A DNA stretch of 64,000 bases from Sphingopyxis sp. H050 (GTDB lineage Bacteria; Pseudomonadota; Alphaproteobacteria; Sphingomonadales; Sphingomonadaceae): positions 56,594-120,593 of the forward strand of contig NZ_LNRZ01000011.1 in the NCBI RefSeq assembly GCF_001468265.1, read 5' to 3'. Each line of letters starts with the position of its first letter. The stretch's first letter is position 1. A model generated the notes under the pieces. It was not told the DNA's origin. It made no database searches and worked only from the letters and a program-made list of their open reading frames with translations. Shown one piece after another: positions 8,465 through 16,632 of the stretch. Both the position numbers and the translations under genes were made by a program.

Positions 8465-9154
8465 ATGCCGCTCGACATTCCGGTGACGGCGACGCGCTGG
8501 TCGCCCTGCTATCGCATCATCCCCAGCCGCTTCCCGCCGATCGGCCTGTTCGAGAAGGTGGCCGATCCGGCCGATCTCGAAGCGGTCTTCCAGATCGAGG
8601 CGATGACCAACGACCGCCTCCGCGACGAAGTCGGTGTGCTCGCGCTGGTGCCGCCCGAGGACCGTGTTTCGGGCCCCGGCACGACACCGATCATGGCGGC
8701 CTTCACCCATCTCAATCCCGAGGGCAGCCGTTTTACCGACGGCAGCTTCGGCGTCTTCTACGCCGGCCACACGCTCGACACCGCGATCGCCGAAACGCGG
8801 CATCACCGCACCAGATTCCTCACCGCGACCGACGAGCCTGCCCAGGAGATCGACATGCGCGTCTATGCCATCGACCTTGAGGCCAGTCTCCACGACATTC
8901 GCGGTCTCGCGGACAGCCATGCGCATCTCTACGATCCGGACAGCTATATCCATGCGCAAGGGCTCGGGGCGGAGCTCCGCGATGCGGGTTCGGACGGTAT
9001 CCGCTACCAGAGCGTCCGCCATCCCGGCGGCGAATGCGCCGCCGCCTTCCGGCCGCGCCTCCTGTCCAATTGCCGGCAGGAACGGCATCTCTGCTATATG
9101 TGGGACGGCACGGCCATCACGACCATCTATGAAAAGAAGAGCCTCGATACGTAA
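8465..9154 (+). CDS. RES-domain toxin (MbcT/ParT-like)
   Basis: A 229-aa RES-family protein. The N-terminal WSPCYRIIPSRFPP gives the conserved Arg, GSFGVFYAGHTLDTAIAETRHH supplies the Tyr and Glu of the RES core, and a C-terminal SVRHPGGECAAAFRPRLLSNC block is typical. RES toxins degrade NAD+ or ADP-ribosylate phosphoribosyl-pyrophosphate synthetase. The ATG at 8465 directly follows the antitoxin stop. An extension to 8408 overlaps the antitoxin and is rejected. All core blocks look intact. Confidence 0.9.
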   Translation: MPLDIPVTATRWSPCYRIIPSRFPPIGLFEKVADPADLEAVFQIEAMTNDRLRDEVGVLALVPPEDRVSGPGTTPIMAAFTHLNPEGSRFTDGSFGVFYAGHTLDTAIAETRHHRTRFLTATDEPAQEIDMRVYAIDLEASLHDIRGLADSHAHLYDPDSYIHAQGLGAELRDAGSDGIRYQSVRHPGGECAAAFRPRLLSNCRQERHLCYMWDGTAITTIYEKKSLDT

Positions 9155-9203
9155 AAGGGCACGATAGCGTCCGGGCTCCAAGCCGAACGGTTTTTGTCAG
9201 GCA

Positions 9204-10241
9204 TCATCGTCCAAGAAATCTCCCCGCATCGACAGGCGTCAACTGCGACCGCAGCCCTTCTGCCAGCCGCGCCGGGCCGACGCGGCGGAGATCGGTATTG
9301 AAATCGTCGCGCTGCGGCTCAAGCGCGTGGACCGCGATGCCCAGCGGCAAGGCGCGTTCGTTCAGCGCGGCCCAAGCGGCGCGCCCCGCGGGATCATCGT
9401 CGCGCGCGACGTAGAGGCGCCGCAAGCCTGTCGGAAACAGGAGCGCCGCGAGATGCGCCGCCGAGAGGCCGGCGACGAGCGGCAGCGATGGCGCGACCTC
9501 GCGCAATGACAGCATGGTCTCGATGCCCTCACCGAAAGCCATGACCTCTCCCGCCAGCCCGAAGCGAACGCCATGCCCCAAAAGATGTCCCATCGCGCGC
9601 CGCGGATAGGCCACCGGCGCCTTGGCCGGCCGTGCCGGATCGAGCCAGGTGCGATGGACGCCCATGAGCGAGCCGTCCAAATCGGTGACAGCGGCGATTA
9701 TCGCCGGGAATGCCGGCTTGACCGATGGGGCATCCTCTTCGGACCGGCGATAATAGCAATGCGGATGATATCGCAGCGCCGGCAAATCCCCGCCCCGCCG
9801 AAGAGCGCGGCCCGCGAGATAGATTGGCACCAGCGTCCCGGCGATGGGTTTCGAAGCCGCCCAAAGCCGCGCGGCCGCCTCCCTGCTTCCCGGGCTCGCC
9901 CGCCGCGGACGCGGGTTGCGCTTCACCAGGTCAGGCGGAGGCAGGCTCAGGAAGCGCCGCGCCTCGGCAAGCGTTTCGCCGAGGCTCATATGCGTGCAGC
10001 TCGCGGCGATGATGTCGAGCAAGTCGCCATGGTCGCCGGTCGCCGCATCGGTCCATTTTCCAGCGCGCGGCTTGCCGTCGTCACCGCTGAGACGGACATA
10101 AAGACTTCGCCCCGGCGCATTATGCACATCGCCGACCAGCCAATAATGGCCTTCACGGCGACCGTTCGAGAGATAGTGACGGCACACCGCCTCGGCATTT
10201 TCACCGAGACGGCGCGCGAGTTCACGGGCTGGACTTTCCAT
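9204..10241 (-). CDS. DUF7146 / toprim-domain protein of mobile elements
   Basis: A 345-aa protein. The N-terminal part (CRHYLSNGRREGHYWLVGDV, then GRSLYVRL and GKWTDAATGDHGDLLDII) matches the DUF7146 module seen next to toprim domains. The C-terminal half has the toprim core: Glu in AFGEGIETMLSL near residue 240 and the D-x-D of YVARDDDPAGRAAW near 285. Toprim domains act in primases and nucleases; here a plasmid or island primase-like role is likely, but no zinc-binding primase motif is visible. It sits 11 bp downstream of the large helicase gene on the same strand, a pairing common in sphingomonad islands. Confidence 0.85.
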   Translation of the reverse strand: MESPARELARRLGENAEAVCRHYLSNGRREGHYWLVGDVHNAPGRSLYVRLSGDDGKPRAGKWTDAATGDHGDLLDIIAASCTHMSLGETLAEARRFLSLPPPDLVKRNPRPRRASPGSREAAARLWAASKPIAGTLVPIYLAGRALRRGGDLPALRYHPHCYYRRSEEDAPSVKPAFPAIIAAVTDLDGSLMGVHRTWLDPARPAKAPVAYPRRAMGHLLGHGVRFGLAGEVMAFGEGIETMLSLREVAPSLPLVAGLSAAHLAALLFPTGLRRLYVARDDDPAGRAAWAALNERALPLGIAVHALEPQRDDFNTDLRRVGPARLAEGLRSQLTPVDAGRFLGR

Positions 10242-10252
10242 GCGGGGCTCCT

Positions 10253-13200
10253 TCAGGCGGCCTTGCGGTCGCTGACCCGTTCAATCGGAAACCGATCGAC
10301 GAGCTTCGCGAACACATCGGCGCCAGCAGCCCCTGCCGGCACGTAGAGCTTCAATTTCCACGAGACGATCTCCGAAATCAAGCCAAATGCCTTGAGGCGC
10401 TCGATCCCCAGATCGTTGAAACCGGTGAGCTCGATCCGCCAATCGTTCATCGAGCGGACGCGCGCGACGCGCTGACCCTCAGCGAGGTGAAGGACGGCTT
10501 CGCCCGCAAGCAGCGTCGACCAGGCTTGTTCGGCCGACAGCTTCGGCGGCCCGTCATCGACGATCCGCGCGGCCCATGCGGGCGATACGCGGCGGCCGAT
10601 GACGCGCTCGCCCGCATCGGTTTGCAGCCGGTAGACCCGCGTCGACTCGTTCGGCAGGCTGCGCCAGATCGGCAACAGGAGCCCCGAGACCATGTGCAGT
10701 GTTCCGGTCTCATAGTCGGGAAGCTCTCCAAGTTCGGCTTCCCACGCCGCGGTAAACGCCTCCGCATCGACGATAGTCCAGTGGCTCGCCCCGAACTGCT
10801 CGGCGAGGATCAGCACTGTCTCCATCGGGCGGATCAGGCGGAAACGGCGATGCACCGCACCCTCGTCGTCGATGAGGCTGCGCGCGCGCAGCTTGACCGC
10901 TGCCCGGCCCGAACGCCCGTTCACCAGCAACGCCGCGTCCTCGGTCCGTGCGAGATCGAGCGCCTTGCCGAGCGAGAGCGGGACGACGCGGTCCCTCCGG
11001 TCGATGGTCAGAAGCTGGGTCTCGGCGCCGGTGCCGGGATGGGTGTAGATCGTCCGGCGATCGGTGACGACGAAACTCTCGGCGCGCAGCGTTTCGAGAC
11101 CGACCTCATAGCTGCCCGCCGCCACCGCCGCCTCGATCCGCGCGATGAGGAGCGCCTCGAACGCCTCGAACAATATATTCTGAAGGTCGATGGTGAGCGC
11201 GAGCATGCGGTTGAGGAAGGTCGTGATCGGCGGCAGTTCGTCGCGAATCCCGCCTTCGGCATCGAGCAGCGACAGCCCGGTTGCGGTCTCGAAGCTGAGC
11301 AGCGAACAGCCCTCCACCTTGCCGCGCACGATCAGCATGTAGAGCTGGCGGAGCGCGTCGCGGGCATAGAAGGATTCCAGATTGTCGTGCGCGCTGAACA
11401 TATTCTGGCCGCCCGTCTGCCGCTGCCCCCGCGTGATCGCGCCCATCGTGTCGAGCCGCCGCGCGATCGTCGAGATGAAGCGCTTCTGCGCCTTCACGTC
11501 GGTCGATACCGGGCGGAACATCGGCGGCTGCTTCTGGTTCGTGCGGTTCGTGCGTCCGAACCCCTGGATCGCGGCATCGGCCTTCCAGCCCGCCTCGAGC
11601 AGATAATGGATGCGGCGGCGCTGGTTCTTCGCGCCAAGGTCGGCATGATAGGACCGCCCGGTGCCGCCGGCTTCCGAAAAGACGAGAATTCGCTTCTCAT
11701 CGTCCATGAAGGCATGGGTCTCGCCGATATTGGCGCTGCCAGGCCGGTTTTCGACCGCGAAACGGAGGTCACCGTCATCGCCGACCCGCGGCACGATCCG
11801 CCGCGAGCGCCCGGTCACCTCGGCCACCTTGTCGGCCCCGAAATGCTGGACGATCTGGTCGAGCGCGCCCGGCACCGGGGGCAAGCTCGCCAGCTTCTCG
11901 ATCATCGCATCGCGGCGGCGGCAGGCTTCGCGGCTGACGATCATATTGCCATCGCCGTCATAGGCCGGGCGCGAGGAAAGATTGCCGTCGCCGTCGGTGC
12001 AGGGTTCGAACAGCTGGACCGGGAAGCTCGATGCCAGATAATCGAGCACATATTCGCGCGGCGTGATGTCGACCGACACATCGTTCCACTCGTCCGCCGG
12101 GATCTCGGCGAGCCGCCGCTCCTGCAAGGCCTCGCCGGTCGAGACAATCTGGACGACCGCCGCATGGCCCGCCTCGAGATCGCGCGCGATGCTCGCGATC
12201 GCGCTCGGCGTCTGCATCGCGGTGATGAGATGGTTGAAAAAGCGCTGCTTGGTGCTCTCGAACGCCGATCGCGCCGCCGACTTGGCCTGCGCGTTGAGCG
12301 TGCCATGTTCGGCGCTCGTCACCCCCGCCGCCTCCATCGCGGCATCGAGATTGTTGTGGATGACCTGGAAGGCGGCGGCATAGCTGTCGTAGATGCGCCG
12401 TTGCTCGCCCGTCAGCGCATGTTCGAGCAGTTCATATTCGACGCCGTCGAAGGAGAGCGACCGCGACGCGTAGAGGCCGAGCGCCTTCAAGTCGCGCGCG
12501 AGCACTTCCATCGCCGCAACCCCGCCGTCCTCGATCGCCGCGACGAAATCCGCCCGTGACACGAACGGGAAATCGCTGCCGCCCCAGAGACCCAAGCGCT
12601 GGGCATAAGCGAGATTCTGCACGGTGGTGGCCCCCGTCGCCGAGACATAGACGATGCGTGCCTCGGGAAGCGCATGTTGGAGGCGAAGCCCGGCCCGCCC
12701 CTGCTGCGATGGCTTCTGATCGCCGCGCTCACCCTTGCCGCCCGCGGCGTTGGCCATCGCATGGGCCTCGTCGAAGATGATGACGCCATCGAAGTCGCGG
12801 CCGAGCCATTCGACGATCTGCTCGATCCGGCTCGCCTTCCCCTCGCGCCCCTGCGAACGCAATGTCGCATAGGTGGTGAAAAGAATGGCCTCGCCGAGCT
12901 TCACCGGCGCCCCCTGGCGGAAGCGCGACAGCGGGGTGACGAGCAGTTTCTCCTGCTGCAACGCCGACCAGTCGCGCTGGGCGTCTTCGAGCAGCTTGTC
13001 CGACTTCGAGATCCAGAGCGCGCGGCGGCGCCCTTTCAACCAATTGTCGAGAATGATGCCCGCGACCTGGCGGCCCTTGCCGGCGCCGGTGCCGTCGCCG
13101 AGGAACCAGCCGCGCCGGAACTGCACCGCGCCTTCCGCGTCATCGGATGCGGCGCCGACGACGTCCCAGGTGGCATCGACCGTCCACGCGCCCGAGAGAT

Positions 13201-14611
13201 GCCCGGCATGGGCCTCACCCGCATAGATGATCGATTCGAGCTGCGCGTCGGACAGCATGCCTTCGCTGACCAGCCGCGCCGGCAGATGCGGTCGATAGAC
13301 AGGCTTGGGAGGCGCGACCGATGCCATCGAGGCCGACTGGACCAGCGCGGTGGGATGCGGCCTCGCGCCGGGAATGAGGAGCGACTGGAGCGCATAGGGC
13401 TCGTAGATGGTGTCGCCGAGTTGGCCCTCGGGCGGCATCCAGTCCAATATTTCATAGCCAAGCTCGACGCCGGGATCGGCGGGCAGCGCAGCCTTTGCCG
13501 AAGCCGGGGCCCATGCGCGATCAATGTTCGCGACCGTACGGGCCGGCCCGACCGTCGTCGTTGCGGCGAGCAAAGCGGGCGGTGCCGGGCGCGGCGGCAG
13601 ATCCTCCTCGACCCATTTGAGCAATGTGGAAAGGTCGGGCGCTTCACCGCGGCTTTGTAGAAGCTGCGCGGGATCGCCCGCGGGAATCTTGTCGATCACG
13701 ATGAGGCGGGTAGGGATCGTCGTGCCATGCCGCGAAAAGACCTGGCCGGTGATCGCCGCCGAGAAACGAAGCGTGCCGCTTTCCTGCAAGCGGATGAAGG
13801 CGTCGCGCCATGCCGGCGCCTCGGGTGAGCAGCCGGCGCCGAGGATCGCGACGAGACGGCCGCCGTCTTTCAGACGCGCCAGCGCCGAGGCGATATGGCG
13901 AAGCGCCGCGCCCTTCATCTTGCGGTCGACATTCACGAGCGAGGAGAATGGCGGATTGATCAAAACGACATCGGGCACAACCGCCGGATCGAGCCGGTCG
14001 TCGATCGCCGCGGCATCGTGACGGCTGACGGGTGTCGGCGCGAAAAGCAGCTCGAGCAGGCCCGCGCGCAGTTCGGCGAATTCGTTGAGCGCGAGCGTCG
14101 CGCCCGCAAGACCCGCATGCACGGCGAGCATGCCCGTCCCCGCCGAGGGCTCGAGCACGCAATCGCCGGGCCGGATCGCGGCAGCGAAGGCGGCGACAAA
14201 GGCGAGCGGCAGCGGGGTCGAGAATTGCTGGAAGGACTGTCCTTCCTCGGAGCGCCGCGTCTGGGTCGGGACACGCGCCGCGATGCGCTGCCACATCGCG
14301 AGCTGGCGCTGCGGCGAGCGGCTGCGCGCGGCCAGCGCGCGCCCATAGCGGCGCAGCAGCAGGACCTGCGCCGCCTCGCACGCGTCATAGGCCATCTTCC
14401 AGTCCCATGCGCCCTCGGCATCCTTCTGGCCGTAGGCCGACGTCATCGCGATCCGGATCTGCCCGGTGTCGAAGGGCGTTCCGTCCTCAAGCAGCGGAAG
14501 CAGGCGCTGGGCCGCATCGAAGAGCCGCGCCGCCGGGGTGGCTGCAGGTGAGGAAAGAGATGAGGAAATGGGGGCGGCGCCGGCTGCGGCGTCGGGCAAA
14601 ATGGTTCGCAT
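10253..14611 (-). CDS. Methyltransferase/strawberry-notch-like helicase (1452 aa)
   Basis: A giant two-part protein. Residues about 125-330 form an N6-adenine-methyltransferase-like fold, with SAM motif LEPSAGTGM (153-161) and catalytic NPPF (219-222). Then comes an SF2 helicase of the strawberry-notch group: Walker A GDGTGAGKGRQ near 500, IIFDEAHAM near 612, a motif-VI-like GFGRTNRTNQ near 1020, and a long C-terminal extension. The nearest functional analogue I know is phage P1 DarB, a methylase-helicase that protects incoming DNA from restriction. Whether this protein is an antirestriction factor or a DNA-processing enzyme is inference. It leads the minus-strand backbone with the toprim protein. 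Confidence 0.88.
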   Translation of the reverse strand: MRTILPDAAAGAAPISSSLSSPAATPAARLFDAAQRLLPLLEDGTPFDTGQIRIAMTSAYGQKDAEGAWDWKMAYDACEAAQVLLLRRYGRALAARSRSPQRQLAMWQRIAARVPTQTRRSEEGQSFQQFSTPLPLAFVAAFAAAIRPGDCVLEPSAGTGMLAVHAGLAGATLALNEFAELRAGLLELLFAPTPVSRHDAAAIDDRLDPAVVPDVVLINPPFSSLVNVDRKMKGAALRHIASALARLKDGGRLVAILGAGCSPEAPAWRDAFIRLQESGTLRFSAAITGQVFSRHGTTIPTRLIVIDKIPAGDPAQLLQSRGEAPDLSTLLKWVEEDLPPRPAPPALLAATTTVGPARTVANIDRAWAPASAKAALPADPGVELGYEILDWMPPEGQLGDTIYEPYALQSLLIPGARPHPTALVQSASMASVAPPKPVYRPHLPARLVSEGMLSDAQLESIIYAGEAHAGHLSGAWTVDATWDVVGAASDDAEGAVQFRRGWFLGDGTGAGKGRQVAGIILDNWLKGRRRALWISKSDKLLEDAQRDWSALQQEKLLVTPLSRFRQGAPVKLGEAILFTTYATLRSQGREGKASRIEQIVEWLGRDFDGVIIFDEAHAMANAAGGKGERGDQKPSQQGRAGLRLQHALPEARIVYVSATGATTVQNLAYAQRLGLWGGSDFPFVSRADFVAAIEDGGVAAMEVLARDLKALGLYASRSLSFDGVEYELLEHALTGEQRRIYDSYAAAFQVIHNNLDAAMEAAGVTSAEHGTLNAQAKSAARSAFESTKQRFFNHLITAMQTPSAIASIARDLEAGHAAVVQIVSTGEALQERRLAEIPADEWNDVSVDITPREYVLDYLASSFPVQLFEPCTDGDGNLSSRPAYDGDGNMIVSREACRRRDAMIEKLASLPPVPGALDQIVQHFGADKVAEVTGRSRRIVPRVGDDGDLRFAVENRPGSANIGETHAFMDDEKRILVFSEAGGTGRSYHADLGAKNQRRRIHYLLEAGWKADAAIQGFGRTNRTNQKQPPMFRPVSTDVKAQKRFISTIARRLDTMGAITRGQRQTGGQNMFSAHDNLESFYARDALRQLYMLIVRGKVEGCSLLSFETATGLSLLDAEGGIRDELPPITTFLNRMLALTIDLQNILFEAFEALLIARIEAAVAAGSYEVGLETLRAESFVVTDRRTIYTHPGTGAETQLLTIDRRDRVVPLSLGKALDLARTEDAALLVNGRSGRAAVKLRARSLIDDEGAVHRRFRLIRPMETVLILAEQFGASHWTIVDAEAFTAAWEAELGELPDYETGTLHMVSGLLLPIWRSLPNESTRVYRLQTDAGERVIGRRVSPAWAARIVDDGPPKLSAEQAWSTLLAGEAVLHLAEGQRVARVRSMNDWRIELTGFNDLGIERLKAFGLISEIVSWKLKLYVPAGAAGADVFAKLVDRFPIERVSDRKAA

Positions 14612-14703
14612 GGCGGGAATATCCTGGAGAGGCGTTGAAGGGCAGCCGCCAGGCGCTCTCTCCTGAACCCTGGGGCTATCCCCTTCCGGCCCGTCTCTCC
14701 CTC

Positions 14704-15348
14704 TCAGCCAAAGCGTTCCCCGGCTTCGGTGAAGCCATAGCCATTGGCCAGGATCGCCGCGTCGACGGCTTCATCGGAGTTCAGATAATCGAACTCGCGC
14801 TCGAGCTGCCGGTAGAGCCAGCGCGCCAGATCGCGCAGCGCTTCGCCAATCTCATCCTCGGCATCCGCAGTCATCTCCCGCATCCTCGGGTCATCACGCT
14901 CGACGGTGATCGCCATGCTATATTCGTGATGATATCGGCCGCGGTGCACGACGACCGACGATAGCCGATAGAAGTTGCGGCGCTGGACCGCCTGCAACGC
15001 GCCCGCGATGCGATGAAGCTCGGCGTCTTTCGGCGCAAAGCTGCGGATATTCTTCAGCGCAGCCTTGGCGTAACGATAGACACCCTCGAAGCAGGCACCG
15101 TCGCCCTGGCTCGCAAAGCCCGAAAACCAGATGCAGCTTCGCGCGCGCGTGCCGCCGCCGAACAGCCGGACCCGCTGCGTCGCCAGTTCGACGCCGACAA
15201 GGTCGCAGATGCGCTCGAAATCGTCGAAAACCGTATCGTACCAATCATAATCGAAGCCGCCCTCGCGATACCATGCACGGGCCCGGTCCTTTGCCGGCTC
15301 GGAAAGCTCTTCGAGACCATATATGGTCGTTTCGACAATCTCGGGCAT
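14704..15348 (-). CDS. Conserved mobile-element protein, function unknown
   Basis: A 214-aa cytosolic protein starting MPEIVETTIYGLEELSEPA. It contains conserved-looking blocks ARAWYREGGFDYDWYDTV, IWFSGFASQGDGACFEG and LARWLYRQLEREFDYL. Similar proteins occur in plasmids, islands and phages of proteobacteria and have been labelled loosely as antitoxin of a stability system, without functional proof that I know. No HTH or nuclease motif is visible. Start chosen at 15348 with GGAGGC just upstream; the frame to 15414 lacks such a site. Confidence 0.7.
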   Translation of the reverse strand: MPEIVETTIYGLEELSEPAKDRARAWYREGGFDYDWYDTVFDDFERICDLVGVELATQRVRLFGGGTRARSCIWFSGFASQGDGACFEGVYRYAKAALKNIRSFAPKDAELHRIAGALQAVQRRNFYRLSSVVVHRGRYHHEYSMAITVERDDPRMREMTADAEDEIGEALRDLARWLYRQLEREFDYLNSDEAVDAAILANGYGFTEAGERFG

Positions 15349-15437
15349 GGGCTTGCCTCCTTTGAACGGGTCGAAGAGGTGGGAAAAAGGGAGGCGGACA
15401 CGCCTGCCTCCCAAACAAGGACCTACCTCCCCAAAAA

Positions 15438-15468
15438 GGAAAAGCCCGGCACAGAGCCGGGCTTTTCC
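15438..15468. terminator. Bidirectional hairpin terminator
   Basis: A perfect 13-bp stem GGAAAAGCCCGGC (15438-15450), loop ACAGA and GCCGGGCTTTTCC (15456-15468). T-runs lie on either strand. It is 25 bp beyond the stop of the minus-strand gene ending at 15493. A sister hairpin with the same core is at 16567-16593. Confidence 0.75.
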
Positions 15469-15492
15469 GTCGGTTTGTCAGCACTGGATCGA

Positions 15493-15999
15493 TCATCCCG
15501 TAGGACGGTCGCTCTGAAGCCGGCCAAGCGCCTCCTCGAGGAAGCCCGTCGTCGACATCGTGTCGATGTCGTCGGCGGTGATGAAGATGGCCATGCCGCC
15601 GAAGCCGTCGGGGCGCATCTTCGAACAGGTCCAGGCCATCATCACCTGCAAATGATCGAGTGTCTCCGATCGCCGGACGATGTCCTGGAGGATGGTCTCA
15701 TAGCCGAACATCGACATGTCGATCTCAAGTTCGGTCGCCTCCGCTTCGCATTCGCCGAGTTCCTTTTCGACCAATTCGGCTGCGCAGCTTTGAACACCCT
15801 CGCTTTCCGCAAGCAGCGCCCTCGCCTCATCGACCGACAGGAACAGAAAGTCGTTCGGACCCGCGCTCGCGAAGAAATAGACGTCGTCGCCCATATCCTC
15901 ATGCTCGAAGATTTCGCCAAGGATCCTGCGCTCGAGCACAGTCATCGCCGCGACCGGGACATCGGGCTGGATGACCGTCTGGGAGAAATAGTCAGCCAT
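15493..15999 (-). CDS. Conserved hypothetical protein of the element backbone
   Basis: A 168-aa acidic protein (MADYFSQTVIQPDVPVAAMT...) with no signal peptide or membrane segment. It has a VYFFASAGPNDFLFLSVDEA block and a C-terminal DGFGGMAIFITADDID block; the fold is unrecognised. The ATG at 15999 has an excellent GGAGGAGG site 8 bp upstream, and its start overlaps the stop of the preceding gene, so the two are co-translated. Found as part of conserved runs with ParB and DUF2958 proteins on sphingomonad islands (context inference). Confidence 0.65.
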   Translation of the reverse strand: MADYFSQTVIQPDVPVAAMTVLERRILGEIFEHEDMGDDVYFFASAGPNDFLFLSVDEARALLAESEGVQSCAAELVEKELGECEAEATELEIDMSMFGYETILQDIVRRSETLDHLQVMMAWTCSKMRPDGFGGMAIFITADDIDTMSTTGFLEEALGRLQSDRPTG

Positions 16000-16483
16000 G
16001 ACGCGCCTCCTCCACAGCAGCCGCATCCACCGGTGGGGGATCGCCCTCGACCACCAGCGGCGGCACGATAAAGGCCGCCGCGTCGAAATAGGCGAGGACC
16101 GCCTCGATGCTCCCGCGCTCGTTCACCAGATAGTGGTCGATCATGACGCGGTCGGATTCGTCGACCATGTAGGAATCGATCGAGCCGGCACCGCGAAAGA
16201 CGATCCGTTCGGCGCTCCATTCGCCGGGATAGCTCCCCGACCAGCGAACAAAAGGCAGCCCCTTCTCGGCACAGAAGCTTTCGAGGGCTTCGACCCGGCC
16301 CCAGGCAACCTCATGGGCATAGAGCGACACCGCCTCGCCGACGGTGCGATGGCCGGGCTCGAAGGACGGACCATCCCATTCGGTCGACAGGCCCTCCATG
16401 GCGATCAGGCCCGCAAGCTCGGCGAAGGTCGATTGGTCGGCATAGCCGCCGATCGTAATCGAAACTGGAACACGGTCAGCCAT
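15992..16483 (-). CDS. Conserved hypothetical protein of the element backbone
   Basis: A 163-aa acidic protein starting MADRVPVSITIGGYADQSTF. Recognisable blocks are LIAMEGLSTEWDGPSFEP, AHEVAWGRVEALESFCAEKG and RWSGSYPGEWSAERIVFRG. No known domain. GGAGGG lies 5-10 bp before the ATG at 16483. The stop overlaps the next gene by 8 bp. It belongs to the minus-strand backbone between ParB and the giant helicase; role unknown. Confidence 0.65.
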   Translation of the reverse strand: MADRVPVSITIGGYADQSTFAELAGLIAMEGLSTEWDGPSFEPGHRTVGEAVSLYAHEVAWGRVEALESFCAEKGLPFVRWSGSYPGEWSAERIVFRGAGSIDSYMVDESDRVMIDHYLVNERGSIEAVLAYFDAAAFIVPPLVVEGDPPPVDAAAVEEARHG

Positions 16484-16566
16484 GACGCCCTCCATGGTCT
16501 GCGCCCGGCATCGTCACCGGTGACAGTTGATTGGCAAGATTGGACATTTCAATTCTCCAGAAGAAG

Positions 16567-16593
16567 GAAAGCCCGGCACGCGGCCGGGCTTTC
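16567..16593. terminator. Hairpin terminator downstream of the ParB-like gene
   Basis: An 11-bp perfect stem GAAAGCCCGGC (16567-16577), loop ACGCG and GCCGGGCTTTC (16583-16593). It is 40 bp beyond the ParB stop and nearly identical to the hairpin at 15438-15468. Confidence 0.75.
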
Positions 16594-16632
16594 AAATTTG
16601 GGATCGGGATGGGCCGTCCTGGCCCGCGGCGG

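Noticed and set aside
10487..12559. 690-aa plus-strand open frame
   Set aside because: Antisense to the strawberry-notch helicase, which has clear motifs in the other strand.
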